64,000 bases of DNA from Alistipes sp. (GTDB taxonomy: Bacteria; Bacteroidota; Bacteroidia; Bacteroidales; Rikenellaceae), in assembly GCA_029068505.1 (NCBI GenBank), contig JAIECN010000077.1, forward strand, positions 1 to 64,000, written 5' to 3'. This document shows, piece by piece, positions 1-10,013 of the stretch. The stretch's first letter is position 1. Each line of letters starts with the position of its first letter. Made by a program: the position numbers and the translations under genes. The notes beneath the pieces are model-generated. The model made no database searches and was not told the DNA's origin. It worked only from the letters and a program-made list of their open reading frames with translations.

Positions 1-106
1 GTTTTAGGTTGGTTGAGGAGATCGGCAGGTTGTAGCGGGTTTTCCGTTACTAAGACTTCGAGGGCGGTGCTCGTCCGACGGGTCGAATACCTCCGATTGA
101 CCCTCA

Positions 107-170
107 TTTTCAACGGGGTGGTTCCCGTTGAAAAAAAGGCTCAAAGTTGTGAAACTTAGGGCCTTTTTTA
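107..170. terminator. Two adjacent hairpins, likely bidirectional terminator
   Basis: ttttcaacggg(107-117)/cccgttgaaaa(124-134), then aaaaaaggc...gccttttttat. Confidence 0.6.
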
Positions 171-193
171 TTTTTCAGCAGATCGTCCCCCGG

Positions 194-934
194 TCAGAGG
201 GCGTCGAGTTCTTCGCGGCTTACCGCCACCTCGATGTCGCCGACAGCATAGCAGGCGATTTCATAAGGATTGTAGAGAAAGACGACGCTTTCGCGTGTGA
301 TCTTGAAGTTGTTCGTCACCGCGATATATTCGGGAAAGAACCCGCATGCGAAGAGTTCGTCATCGTTCGTCGCTTCATATTTCTCGTAGAGTTTTTTCCG
401 GATCAGCGCCGTGAGCGCCTCCATGCGTTCCTCGCCGAACAGATCGGCGGCCGAATATTCGTAGCCCGTAGTCAGCGAATAGGTGTGGTATGCGGTCGTA
501 TACATGCCGTGGGCGCCGCCCAGATAGTTGAAGCGGTAGATCGTGTAGTTCAACAGGGTATCCGTCACCGCCCCCTCGCTTTCCACCGACACCTCGCACT
601 GCATGCGGCCCACCGAGGGCTTCGCCGCCTCAGGCAGCCGGAGTTCCTCGTCGAGTTGCCGGAGCGATTCGGTCATCGCCTCCGATGCCGTGCCGTCGAA
701 GGCTTCCAGTTCGAAGAAGTAGTCCGCATTGCGTCGTTCGATCGTGCGCAACACTTCCGATTTCGCCGCGTTGGCAATGGTCGCGAAGCGATATTCCACC
801 CGGCATTCGTAGGTCGCATCGCCGATCAGCGTGTCGAGGGTCAGGGTTTCGAAGCGCAGCGCCGCACCGCGTCGGTGGCAGGCCGTCAGCATCAGGGCAA
901 TCAGGGCCGTAAGGATAATGCAGGTCTTTTTCAT
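194..934 (-). CDS. Lipoprotein, DUF3298/RsiV-like
   Basis: Start MKKTCIILTALIALMLTAC (lipobox) inside the longer ORF; GGAHGMYTTAYHTYSLTTG resembles DUF3298. Confidence 0.75.
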   Translation of the reverse strand: MKKTCIILTALIALMLTACHRRGAALRFETLTLDTLIGDATYECRVEYRFATIANAAKSEVLRTIERRNADYFFELEAFDGTASEAMTESLRQLDEELRLPEAAKPSVGRMQCEVSVESEGAVTDTLLNYTIYRFNYLGGAHGMYTTAYHTYSLTTGYEYSAADLFGEERMEALTALIRKKLYEKYEATNDDELFACGFFPEYIAVTNNFKITRESVVFLYNPYEIACYAVGDIEVAVSREELDAL

Positions 935-1112
935 GGTCGAACGTATTGTGTCGGGGCCGGGTGTCTGCTTCCGGCACTTCGCAGATACGGATGCCGCAGG
1001 GCGGTTTCGTGGTTTCTCCACTCCGGAAACAGAGTATTCTTTTGTAAATATAGACAAAAAGCGGGGAAAAAGGGCTGCCCGAATAATTTTTTTGCAGTTT
1101 TGGACGATTTTT

Positions 1113-1144
1113 TTTGCACATTCCCGAAAACTGCGTTATCTTTG
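1113..1144 (+). promoter_or_regulatory. Bacteroidetes-type promoter upstream of tRNA-Glu
   Basis: TTTG (1113-1116), 20-bp spacer, TATCTTTG (1137-1144). Confidence 0.6.
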
Positions 1145-1225
1145 CACTCGATAAATTCGCTTCCGCAAGGCATGGATAGAATTCGGCTATTGTTCGCAGC
1201 GCGTTTATCTCGGTACAGAATTTAC

Positions 1226-1297
1226 GGTGGATTCATCTAAGGGTTAGGATACATGCCTCTCACGCATGACATAGGGGTTCGAATCCCCTATCCACTA
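1226..1297 (+). tRNA. tRNA-Glu (anticodon CTC)
   Basis: Acceptor GGTGGAT/ATCCACT, anticodon stem CATGC-CTCTCAC-GCATG, T arm GGGGTTCGAATCCCC; CCA not encoded. Confidence 0.93.
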
Positions 1298-1300
1298 CGA

Positions 1301-1340
1301 AACTTCAGGCGGACATATCGAAATATGTCCGCCTGAAGTT
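1301..1340 (+). terminator. Terminator after tRNA-Glu
   Basis: Perfect 18-bp stem aacttcaggcggacatat/atatgtccgcctgaagtt with CGAA loop, followed by tttata. Confidence 0.8.
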
Positions 1341-1469
1341 TTATATTAGGTATGAAACCCCGGGGTTCGGATGAACGGAGCAGCGAGGGCAGAGCGGACG
1401 AAGTTCGTTTTGCTGAGTCGCGAGGTTCAAAGACAAGCGAAGCGCCGTCGATCCCCTATCCCTCTACAA

Positions 1470-1496
1470 GGCGATCGCATGGGCGGTCGCTTTTTT
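1470..1496 (+). terminator. Hairpin plus T-tract
   Basis: gcgatcgc-atgg-gcggtcgc followed by tttttt. Confidence 0.5.
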
Positions 1497-1600
1497 CATA
1501 TGCTTATCCGCAAAAACGCTCCTGCCGGCTCCACGTCCGGGCCATCGGTCAGCAGAGGTTCAAGATTGCCTGCGGGTTGCGGCCCGGCGATTCGACAACA

Positions 1601-1631
1601 AACCCGAGGAGAGAAAAACGCTCCTCGGGTT
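1601..1631 (-). terminator. Terminator of tpiA
   Basis: Perfect 11-bp stem aacccgaggag/ctcctcgggtt just 3' of tpiA. Confidence 0.7.
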
Positions 1632-1653
1632 TCATTCAAAGACAGGATTTCCG

Positions 1654-2412
1654 TTATTTCCCGAATCCCTTGCCGATGGCCAAGAAGTCGTCGGCTTTCA
1701 GGGCTGCACCGCCGATCAAGCCGCCGTCGACATCTTCCTTGGCGAAGATTTCAGCTGCATTCGACGGCTTGCACGAGCCGCCATAGAGGATGACGCATTC
1801 GTCGGCCGCTGCACCGAACTTGGCAGCCAGCACCTTGCGGATGTAGGCATGGATCTCCTGCGCCTGCTCGGCCGTCGCGGTTTTGCCGGTACCGATGGCC
1901 CAGACGGGTTCGTAGGCGATGACCAGATTCTTGAACTGCTCGGCCGTGAGGTTGTAGACCACTTCTTCGATCTGCGCTTTCACCACGTCGAAATGTTTGC
2001 CGGCCTCGCGCTCATCGAGGTTCTCGCCCACGCAGTAGATCGGCGTCAGGTTGTTGGCATAGGCCTGCTCCATCTTCTTGTTCAGCGTCGCAGAGGTCTC
2101 GCCGTAGTATTGGCGGCGCTCCGAGTGGCCCAGGATCACATACTTGCAGCCCAGCGCCGCAATCATCGAGGCAGCCACTTCGCCCGTGTAGGCGCCTTGG
2201 GCTTCGGCAGCGCAGTTCTGTGCGCCCAGCGCGATGTCCGAGCCTTTCAGCGCCTCGGCCACCGTCGCCAGGTGGGTGAACGGCGGGCAGACGAGGAAAT
2301 TCACTTCGCTCGAAACCGCGGCGCGTTGTCCGACGATGTTTTTTGCCAATTCTACGCCTTCGGCCGGAAGCGTGTTCATCTTCCAGTTGCCGGCTACGAT
2401 TTTCTTTCTCAT
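1654..2412 (-). CDS. tpiA: Triose-phosphate isomerase
   Basis: [59 protein letters not shown]. Confidence 0.97.
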   Translation of the reverse strand: MRKKIVAGNWKMNTLPAEGVELAKNIVGQRAAVSSEVNFLVCPPFTHLATVAEALKGSDIALGAQNCAAEAQGAYTGEVAASMIAALGCKYVILGHSERRQYYGETSATLNKKMEQAYANNLTPIYCVGENLDEREAGKHFDVVKAQIEEVVYNLTAEQFKNLVIAYEPVWAIGTGKTATAEQAQEIHAYIRKVLAAKFGAAADECVILYGGSCKPSNAAEIFAKEDVDGGLIGGAALKADDFLAIGKGFGK

Positions 2413-2440
2413 AGTTTTATTTTTTGAAACGATTCCTTGT

Positions 2441-4165
2441 TTATTCCTCGCACCACTTTTTGACTTCCTCCATCGAGGGGGCCTTGAGTCCCAGTTTGTT
2501 CTTCTTGTTGAAGCCGCAGAGGTCGTTGAAGAACTTGCCCGCCGAGAGTTTGCGCAGCGAGTCGACCGTCAGGTAGCCCATCTTCTGGATCACGGGCACC
2601 CATTCTTCCGGTATGCCGATTTCCATGTACTTCTCCGCCGGGTCGTTCACGACTTTCTTCTCGGGGCGCATCTGCGGGAAGAACAGCACGTCCTGGATCG
2701 ACGTCTGCCCCGTCATGAACATCGTCAGCCGGTCGATGCCGATGCCCATGCCCGAGCACGAGGGCATGCCGTATTCGAGTGCGCGCACGAAGTCCATGTC
2801 GATGAACATCGCTTCGTCGTCGCCCTTTTCCGAAAGACGCAGCTGCTCCTGGAAGCGTTCCAGCTGGTCGATCGGGTCGTTCAGCTCCGAGTAGGCGTTG
2901 CACAGCTCCTTGCCGTTGACGAAAAGTTCGAAACGCTCCGTCAGGTCGGGGTTCTCGCGGTGACGCTTGCAGAGGGGCGACATTTCGATGGGGTAGTCGG
3001 TCACGAACGTGGGCTGAATCAGCTCCTCCTCGCAGTACTGACCGAAGATGGCGTCGATGAGCTTGCCCTTGCCCATCGTGTCGTCGATTTCCACGTTCAG
3101 CCGCTTGCACGCCTCGCGCAGCTGTTCTTCGCTCTGTCCCGTGATGTCGTAGCCCGTCTTTTCGCGGATGGCATCGGTCATCGTCACACGGCGGAACGGC
3201 GCCTTGAACGATACGGCCTTGCCGTCGATCGTCAGTTCCGTGGTGCCGTTGGTCGCCAGCGCCACGCGTTCGAGCATCTGCTCCGTGAACTCCATCATCC
3301 ACAGGTAGTCTTTGTAGGCTACATAGATCTCCATGCACGTGAACTCGGGGTTGTGCGTGCGGTCCATGCCTTCGTTGCGGAAGTTCTTGCCGAATTCGTA
3401 CACGCCGTCGAAGCCGCCGACGATCAGTTTCTTGAGGTACAGCTCCGTGGCGATACGCAGGTAGAGGTCGATGTCGAGCGAGTTGTGGTGCGTGATGAAC
3501 GGGCGTGCCGACGCTCCGCCCGGAATGGGCTGGAGGATGGGGGTCTCGACTTCGATGTAGCCGCGTTCGTTGAAGAAGTCGCGCATCGTGGCCATGATTT
3601 TCGACCGCTTGACGAAGGTCTCCTTGACCTGCGGATTGACGATCAGGTCGAGGTAGCGTTGGCGGTAGCGCACTTCCGGATCGGTAAAGGCGTCGAACGT
3701 CTTGCCGTCCTTCTCCTTGACCACCGGCAGCGGGCGCACCGACTTCGACAGCACCGTAAACTTGCGGCAGTGTACCGACAGTTCGCCCGTGTTGGTGCGG
3801 AATGCGAATCCCTCGACGCCCACGAAGTCGCCGATGTCGAGCAGTTTCTTGAAGACCGTGTTGTAGAGCGTCGGGTCGCCCTCCGGACAGATGTCGTCGC
3901 GGCGGATGTAGACCTGGATGCGGCCCGTGTGATCTTGCAGTTCGAAGAACGACGCGCTGCCCATGATGCGGCGCGACATGATGCGGCCCGCGATGCGGAT
4001 GTCGCCGAAAGCGCTCTGGTCGGCATCGTCGTAGTTGTCGGCTATCTCGCGCGCCGTGGCCGTCACTTCATAGCGGGCGGCAGGATAGGGGTCTATGCCC
4101 AGTTCACGCAATGCGGCCAGCGACTGCCTGCGGAGCTGTTCCTGTTCGTTGAGTTCGATGGTCAT
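2441..4165 (-). CDS. lysS: Lysyl-tRNA synthetase (class II)
   Basis: Class II motifs [39 protein letters not shown]. Confidence 0.96.
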   Translation of the reverse strand: MTIELNEQEQLRRQSLAALRELGIDPYPAARYEVTATAREIADNYDDADQSAFGDIRIAGRIMSRRIMGSASFFELQDHTGRIQVYIRRDDICPEGDPTLYNTVFKKLLDIGDFVGVEGFAFRTNTGELSVHCRKFTVLSKSVRPLPVVKEKDGKTFDAFTDPEVRYRQRYLDLIVNPQVKETFVKRSKIMATMRDFFNERGYIEVETPILQPIPGGASARPFITHHNSLDIDLYLRIATELYLKKLIVGGFDGVYEFGKNFRNEGMDRTHNPEFTCMEIYVAYKDYLWMMEFTEQMLERVALATNGTTELTIDGKAVSFKAPFRRVTMTDAIREKTGYDITGQSEEQLREACKRLNVEIDDTMGKGKLIDAIFGQYCEEELIQPTFVTDYPIEMSPLCKRHRENPDLTERFELFVNGKELCNAYSELNDPIDQLERFQEQLRLSEKGDDEAMFIDMDFVRALEYGMPSCSGMGIGIDRLTMFMTGQTSIQDVLFFPQMRPEKKVVNDPAEKYMEIGIPEEWVPVIQKMGYLTVDSLRKLSAGKFFNDLCGFNKKNKLGLKAPSMEEVKKWCEE

Positions 4166-4201
4166 GCTTATGTTGTTTTTCGTGTTGTCGTTTTATCCGT
4201 G

Positions 4202-4209
4202 CAAAAGTA
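4202..4209 (-). promoter_or_regulatory. -7 element upstream of lysS
   Basis: TACTTTTG on the minus strand (TAnnTTTG). Confidence 0.5.
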
Positions 4210-4272
4210 GTGAAAAAAGGAATAATAACGAATAATTTGCGATTCCGTTTTTTTGTCCCTATATTCGTCCGT

Positions 4273-5418
4273 ATGATCGATTTTTTCTCCGAATCGGGTT
4301 CCGCACGGCGGAACATGTTGTCGCGAGCCGCCGTTGTCGCGGCCGTCGTTCTCTTTTCATTGGCTTGCAGCGAGGGCGGCGAGGACGAGGCGCCTGCGCC
4401 GACTCCCGCGCCGGTTCCGACTCCGCCGCCGGTTTCTGTCGCGACTTACCGCTTTCCCGAGCTGCCCGGCAACTGGGTGGCGCCGACGGGCGATGCGGCA
4501 GCACGGCACGGCGATCTTGCGTTCTTTACCCATTGGTCGCAGAGCGTCAGAACCAAGAAAACCGTCCGTAATTTTTCCTATTGCTACGATACGCGGCGGC
4601 ACAATCCCGTGTGGGTGGCCTATCCGTTGCATGCCGTCTACCGCGAGGGCGGCACAGGACGTACGGATCCCGATCCTTGGGCGCCCGATCCGGCGTTGGA
4701 CGAGGCTTGCCAGTCGAAAATCTACAAGAGCGCCGGCGAAGGCTCCGGCATCTACGACGGTTACCAGTTTTGGGGCAATGCGCTGCTCAAGTCGCTCGGA
4801 AAGGGCGGTTATTGGTCGAAAGGGCACCTCTGCATGTCGAGCGAACGCGGCGGCAAGGATGCGCCGATCAACATCCAAACGTTTTATCCGACCAACATCG
4901 CGCCGCAGTCGAGTGCCGGGGCTTCCGACTTCGCCACGGTGTGGAGTTATGCGGAGTCTCTTTTTTCCGGCACGAACGACTACAAGAATACCGATTTCAC
5001 GGCCGATGACGGTCGGCAGAACATCAACATTGTGGCCGACACGTTGTTCTTGGTCGCCGGTTGTTACTACGAGCATGAAAACTGGAAAGATTACGACGCG
5101 TCGAATTACAATTATTCGCCCGCGACCTGCGGCGTGTCGAAAATTTGCGTGATGCCGACCCACCAGTTCAAGATGGCGCTGCGCACCCGCAAAGGCAACA
5201 CTGGCAAGCGCATCGCCGATTGTTCGGCCGACGAGTTGCAGACCATCGGGTTCTGGATCGAGGCTTTTCCCTCGGTATCGGGTGCGGGCGCCACGGCCGA
5301 GTTGAAGAAGATCGCCGTGCCGGTCGCGTTCATCGAGCAGAAGACCGGCATCGAGTTTTTCCCCGACGTGCCGGCTTCGGTCAAAGAGCGTTTCGACCCG
5401 GCCGACTGGGGGTTCTGA
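4273..5418 (+). CDS. DNA/RNA non-specific endonuclease, lipoprotein
   Basis: Lipobox FSLACS; KGHLCMSSERGG...TFYPTNIAPQ matches the NUC1 active-site region (DRGH replaced by SKGH). Start could also be 4315. Confidence 0.8.
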   Translation: MIDFFSESGSARRNMLSRAAVVAAVVLFSLACSEGGEDEAPAPTPAPVPTPPPVSVATYRFPELPGNWVAPTGDAAARHGDLAFFTHWSQSVRTKKTVRNFSYCYDTRRHNPVWVAYPLHAVYREGGTGRTDPDPWAPDPALDEACQSKIYKSAGEGSGIYDGYQFWGNALLKSLGKGGYWSKGHLCMSSERGGKDAPINIQTFYPTNIAPQSSAGASDFATVWSYAESLFSGTNDYKNTDFTADDGRQNINIVADTLFLVAGCYYEHENWKDYDASNYNYSPATCGVSKICVMPTHQFKMALRTRKGNTGKRIADCSADELQTIGFWIEAFPSVSGAGATAELKKIAVPVAFIEQKTGIEFFPDVPASVKERFDPADWGF

Positions 5419-5446
5419 ACGAGGGGCGTCGGTCTGCCTCCCTTTT

Positions 5447-6091
5447 TCAGCGGTTCCGCCGGTTGGCGATGCAGCGGAAAATCCGGTAGGCCCCCCAGCC
5501 CAGCAGCAGCCCCACCAGCGAACCCCACGCCAAGTCCATCGGGAAGTGCTTGGCCAGATAGATGCGCGAATAGCAGATCGACAACGTGCACCCGACCATC
5601 AGCCACGCGAACCAGCGGCGGCGGATTACCGAGCAGGAGAGTACCGCCAGCGCTACGATCGTCGCCGCATGGGCCGAGACCGTGCCGTAGCGGCCGCTCA
5701 CCGCTTCGACCGGCACATGCACCGTCCAGTCGCCCGGCAGCGCGGCCCGGCGGATCGCCGCAAGCGAGTCGGGCGTTATGTCCAGCCCCTCCAGTTCGGG
5801 CGTGAACATCGGGCGCCAGCGCGGCTGGAAGTCGGGCAGCAGGCCGCCCAGCAGGCCGTTGTGTTTGAAGATGCCCGACACCATGTCGGAAAGAGCCAGG
5901 GCGCCCAGCATCAAGACGATGAACAGCAGCAGGCAGCGCCAGCCCGTCCGGCGCCATACCAGCCAGAGGATCAAGGCATAGAGCGGCAGCCACACGGCGG
6001 TGCCCGATATGGCGAGCATCGCGCGGTCGAGCGTGTCGCCGCCGTCGAAGTTCAGCGCCAGGAAAAGGTCGTGATCGAAATTATAGTACAT
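5447..6091 (-). CDS. PAP2-family phosphatase
   Basis: Multi-TM; SAHAATIVA and SRIYLAKHFPMDLAWGSLVG signature. Confidence 0.88.
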   Translation of the reverse strand: MYYNFDHDLFLALNFDGGDTLDRAMLAISGTAVWLPLYALILWLVWRRTGWRCLLLFIVLMLGALALSDMVSGIFKHNGLLGGLLPDFQPRWRPMFTPELEGLDITPDSLAAIRRAALPGDWTVHVPVEAVSGRYGTVSAHAATIVALAVLSCSVIRRRWFAWLMVGCTLSICYSRIYLAKHFPMDLAWGSLVGLLLGWGAYRIFRCIANRRNR

Positions 6092-6167
6092 CGGTTCGGG
6101 TTGAAAAAAGAGAAATCGCAGGTGTCTGACGGGCCGACGGCAAGGAGTGCATCGCTGCCTTTCGTCG

Positions 6168-7673
6168 TCAGAATTGAAAATAGATGAAGGGTTGGATGTC
6201 GGAGGATTTGATTTGCATCACGCACCAGATCATCGCGGCCATCATCATCACCTGCACCGCCAGCGGCGCCGCGGTCACCGTGCGCCGGGCCAGCGTGTCG
6301 ACCCGTTGCGGCAGCAGGTGGAGCAGATAGCCCGCCGCGATGAGCGCGAATACCGAAGCGTAGCCGCTCAACACTTGCGGAATCATCGGTGCGTTGAAGT
6401 TGTGGACGATCTGGTGCAGCATGAGGGTCACCGTCTGCATCGATTCGGCGCGGAACATCAGCCAGCCCAGGCACACCAGGTTGAACGTCAGGATCATGCC
6501 TGCAGCCCGGCTCCACCAGTGCATCTCCCGGCCTGTGGCCTTGGCGCCCGGCACGGCCGTGAGCCAAAGTTTGTGGAGCGCCAGCGCTGCGCCGTGCAGC
6601 GCGCCCCACAGCACGAAGCGGAGCGCCGCGCCGTGCCACAGTCCGCCCAGGAGCATCGTCAGCATCAGGTTGCCGTAGGTGCGCAGCCGTCCCCGGCGGT
6701 TGCCGCCCAGCGATATGTAGAGGTAGTCGCGCAGCCACGACGAGAGCGAGATGTGCCAGCGGCGCCAGAATTCGGTGATCGTCGCCGACTTGTAGGGTGC
6801 GTCGAAGTTTTTCGGGAAGCGGAAGCCCAGCAGCAGCGCGATGCCGATCGCCATGTCCGAATAGCCCGAGAAGTCGCAGTAGATTTGCAGCGCATAGCCG
6901 TAGATGCCCGCCAGGCATTCGAAGCCCGTGTAGAGCAGCGGTTCGTCGAAGATGCGGTCTACGAAGTTCAGCGAGATGAAGTCCGAGATGACAGCCTTCT
7001 TGAAGAGACCCGTCAGAATGAGGAATATACCTGTCCCGAACATGCGCTGCGTCACGATCACGGGGTTTTGGCGGATTTGGGGGATGAAGTCGCGCGCCCG
7101 TACGATCGGCCCCGCCACCAGCTGGGGGAAGAACGAGAGGTAGAAGAAGTAGTCGAGCCAGTTTTTCAGCGGCCAGAGTTGTCCACGGTAGACGTCGATC
7201 GTGTAGCTCATCGACTGGAACACGAAGAACGAGATGCCCACCGGCAGGAAGATATTCTGGAATTGCAGGAATCCCTGACCGAAAAGTCCATTGGCTATTT
7301 CGACCAGGAAGTTCGTGTACTTGAAGTAGCCCAGCATTCCCAGGTTGACCGCTACGCTGAGCGCCACCAGCCAGCGTTTCGCCCGCCGGCCCGGCACCCG
7401 GTAGATGGCCTGGGCGATCAGAAAGTCGCTCGTGGCGGCGAAAAGCAGCAGCAGGAAGTAGATGCCGCTCGACTTGTAGTAGAAGTAGAGCGAAAAGAGG
7501 ATCACATAGACCATGCGGGCCAGCGGCGCCCGCCGGAAGAAGCCGTAGAACAGCAGAAACCCCGTGAACAGAAACAGGAACAGCCCGCTGCTGAAGATCA
7601 GCGGCGACGAGGGGTCGTAGGCCAGCAGCGCCCCGATTTTCGAAAAGAGGTTGTCCGTCGCGGGCAGCGTCAT
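6168..7673 (-). CDS. MBOAT-family O-acyltransferase (AlgI-like)
   Basis: LPVGISFFVFQSMSYTIDVYRG, FWRRWHISLSSWLRDYLYISLGGNR, GGLWHGAA. Confidence 0.95.
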   Translation of the reverse strand: MTLPATDNLFSKIGALLAYDPSSPLIFSSGLFLFLFTGFLLFYGFFRRAPLARMVYVILFSLYFYYKSSGIYFLLLLFAATSDFLIAQAIYRVPGRRAKRWLVALSVAVNLGMLGYFKYTNFLVEIANGLFGQGFLQFQNIFLPVGISFFVFQSMSYTIDVYRGQLWPLKNWLDYFFYLSFFPQLVAGPIVRARDFIPQIRQNPVIVTQRMFGTGIFLILTGLFKKAVISDFISLNFVDRIFDEPLLYTGFECLAGIYGYALQIYCDFSGYSDMAIGIALLLGFRFPKNFDAPYKSATITEFWRRWHISLSSWLRDYLYISLGGNRRGRLRTYGNLMLTMLLGGLWHGAALRFVLWGALHGAALALHKLWLTAVPGAKATGREMHWWSRAAGMILTFNLVCLGWLMFRAESMQTVTLMLHQIVHNFNAPMIPQVLSGYASVFALIAAGYLLHLLPQRVDTLARRTVTAAPLAVQVMMMAAMIWCVMQIKSSDIQPFIYFQF

Positions 7674-9247
7674 GGTCGGATCGGTTTGATCGGTTCCGGA
7701 GCGTAGAGCAGCCGGCGGCGGAGTTTTTCCGTCTGGAGCGAGTCCAGCACCGACGCCCGGGCGTTTTCCGCCCGGCAGCGGATTTCATGGGTCGCGCGGA
7801 CGCGTTCGTCCAGCGCGTCGGCCAGCGCCCAGGCGATGCGGCTTCCGCCGGCATAGTTGATGTGGGTGAAGTCCTTGCCGGCCCAGCCGTTCTGCACGAA
7901 ACGTTCCATGCCGCCCAGCTTGCGCATGGCGTCGCAGGTCGACCAGAAAGCCGCCTGGGCGTTGCGTGCCGCACGGCGCTGGCACGCCAGCATGTGGGGG
8001 ATGGCATCCATCGGGCGGAATCCGTTTTCGGTGCGCACCGAGCGGTCGCTCACGCCCAGCACCAGCACCGCGGCCCCGGGGAAGCATTCGCGCACGAAAG
8101 CGATCATCTTCTCGATCTTCATGCCGTAGTTCGTGTAGTTGTAGACGCCCGTCTGCATGATGTTGAGTCCGTATTGCAGGATCACCAGGTCGTAGCTTGT
8201 CATGGCGTGGATCTGGGCGTTGATCGACGGATCGGTCCAGAACATCGCCTGGCCGTTGTTGCTGCGGATCGAGTAGTTGTCCACCGTCACGCCGCGGCCC
8301 TCCAGCATGGCGCCGTAGCCTACGAAACTTTCTGCACCCGACACCACACGGAATCCCAGCGAGCGGATGTCGGGCGCTGTCACTGCGATCTGCCGCACCG
8401 AGGCGGCCCCTTCGACGGCGAATTCCTGGTGCAGCGTGTCGTTTATCGTCACTTCCAGCCGGCTGTCGCGCGGCGAGAGGAAAAAGATGCGGCCGCAGGT
8501 GCTCGTTTCCGGCCCGCGGCGGTAGTCGGTCGTCTCCCAACGGGTCGAGGCGCCCGGCGCAGGCTGGCACACCCAGCCCGAGACATAGAATTTGTCGCGC
8601 AGCGTCTCGGGCGTCTTCTTGCGTTGCATGATGTTGTGGGCGCTCCAGCCCTTGGCCGTGGTCTTCACCGTACGGCGGAACGCCGTCAGCGGCGAAGCCA
8701 TCGGCGCGAAGCCCGTGCCGCCTCCGCCGTAGCGTTCTTGCAGCCGCTCGCGCAGGTCGGCCGTCAGGATGTCGCCCTCGATGAACGAGTCGCCCAGCAC
8801 GGCGATGCGCACCGGACGCCGGGCCGTCAGCAGTGTGTCGTAGAACGCCTGCATGCCGTCGCGGCGCGCCGTGTCGAACTCCTCGATCGGCACGATGCGC
8901 TTGCGGCGCGCCGTGTCGGGACGGATCGGACGCCGCACTGTGCTGTCCGGCGCCGCGCACCATTCGTAGAGGGTCTGCACGCGGGGCGGCGCCGTCTCGG
9001 CTTCGATCCGTTCGACCACTTCGGCCAGGTCTATGCGGAACTCCTCCTCGTCGAAAAGCACCGCCGAGGAGCCGTCCGCCGGCGTGTCGTCATAGACTAC
9101 GAGGTCCGACAGAATGTTGGCCCGGCGCAGCTCCACACCGCCGAAGCTCTGCGGCGGAATGAGACTCACGGCCGTCAGCACGACGACCAGCGCCGCCGCG
9201 GCATGCCGTATCTTGCGGGAATATTCCTTTTCGGGGGTCTTTTCCAT
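7670..9247 (-). CDS. SGNH/GDSL-type hydrolase, probable MBOAT partner
   Basis: IAVLGDSFIEGD block I, LVILQYGLN block, DFTHINYAGG block; 4-nt overlap with the MBOAT gene. Confidence 0.85.
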   Translation of the reverse strand: MEKTPEKEYSRKIRHAAAALVVVLTAVSLIPPQSFGGVELRRANILSDLVVYDDTPADGSSAVLFDEEEFRIDLAEVVERIEAETAPPRVQTLYEWCAAPDSTVRRPIRPDTARRKRIVPIEEFDTARRDGMQAFYDTLLTARRPVRIAVLGDSFIEGDILTADLRERLQERYGGGGTGFAPMASPLTAFRRTVKTTAKGWSAHNIMQRKKTPETLRDKFYVSGWVCQPAPGASTRWETTDYRRGPETSTCGRIFFLSPRDSRLEVTINDTLHQEFAVEGAASVRQIAVTAPDIRSLGFRVVSGAESFVGYGAMLEGRGVTVDNYSIRSNNGQAMFWTDPSINAQIHAMTSYDLVILQYGLNIMQTGVYNYTNYGMKIEKMIAFVRECFPGAAVLVLGVSDRSVRTENGFRPMDAIPHMLACQRRAARNAQAAFWSTCDAMRKLGGMERFVQNGWAGKDFTHINYAGGSRIAWALADALDERVRATHEIRCRAENARASVLDSLQTEKLRRRLLYAPEPIKPIRP

Positions 9248-9251
9248 GCGG

Positions 9252-10004
9252 TCAGTCGCGTCGTCCGAGAATCAGGAAGACGTAGTAGAGCACCGAAGCC
9301 ACGGCGCTCAACGCCGCCACCAGGTAGGTGCGGGCCGCCCACGAGAGGGCCTCCTTGGCCTGCACCAGCTGCGCGCCCTGCATCGTGCGGCTCGCTTCCA
9401 GCCACTCCAGCGCGCGGGCCGAAGCGTTGTATTCCACGGGCAGCGTCACGATCGAGAAGATCGCCGACATGGCGATCATCCCCACACCGATCCAGCACAA
9501 GATTTCGTTCTGCGTCGCGGCCAGAAGCACCAGCCCGGCGATGATCACCCATGTGGCGGCCGTCGAGGCGAACTGCACGGCCGGCACCAGCTGCGAGCGG
9601 AGCTTCAGCGGGGCGTATTCGCGGGCATGCTGGATCGCATGGCCGCATTCGTGCGCCGCCACGGCCGCCGCGGCCACGCTGTCCGAGCCGTATACCGCGT
9701 CGCTCAAGTTCACGGTCATCGTCTGCGGGTTGAAGTGGTCGGTCAGGTGTCCTTTGACATGGGTCACCTTCACGTTGCGGATGTTGTTGTCGCGCAGCAT
9801 CTTTTCGGCCACTTCGGCCCCCGTCAGCCCGCCCGGGAAGCGCACCTTCGAATATTTCTTGAATACGGATTGCAGGCGCGCCTGCACTGCATAGCCGAGC
9901 ACGCCGATGACCACGATCAGCAACACCATGCCCATCGTCGCCGTGTCGTAGCGCTCCGTGTAAGGATAGCTTGCTTGCAGCAAGCCCAAAAGCGGTTGGA
10001 TCAT
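9252..10004 (-). CDS. Zinc metallopeptidase (YugP-like)
   Basis: HECGHAIQ motif, TM segments, YNASARALEWLE. Confidence 0.9.
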   Translation of the reverse strand: MIQPLLGLLQASYPYTERYDTATMGMVLLIVVIGVLGYAVQARLQSVFKKYSKVRFPGGLTGAEVAEKMLRDNNIRNVKVTHVKGHLTDHFNPQTMTVNLSDAVYGSDSVAAAAVAAHECGHAIQHAREYAPLKLRSQLVPAVQFASTAATWVIIAGLVLLAATQNEILCWIGVGMIAMSAIFSIVTLPVEYNASARALEWLEASRTMQGAQLVQAKEALSWAARTYLVAALSAVASVLYYVFLILGRRD

Positions 10005-10013
10005 AAGGATATC

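Noticed and set aside
2234-4210. 658-aa plus-strand ORF opposite lysS
   Set aside because: Antisense to clear lysS; Arg/His/Val-rich composition typical of shadow ORFs in high-GC DNA.
6147-9544. Long plus-strand ORFs over the MBOAT/SGNH region
   Set aside because: Shadow ORFs antisense to genes with strong family motifs.
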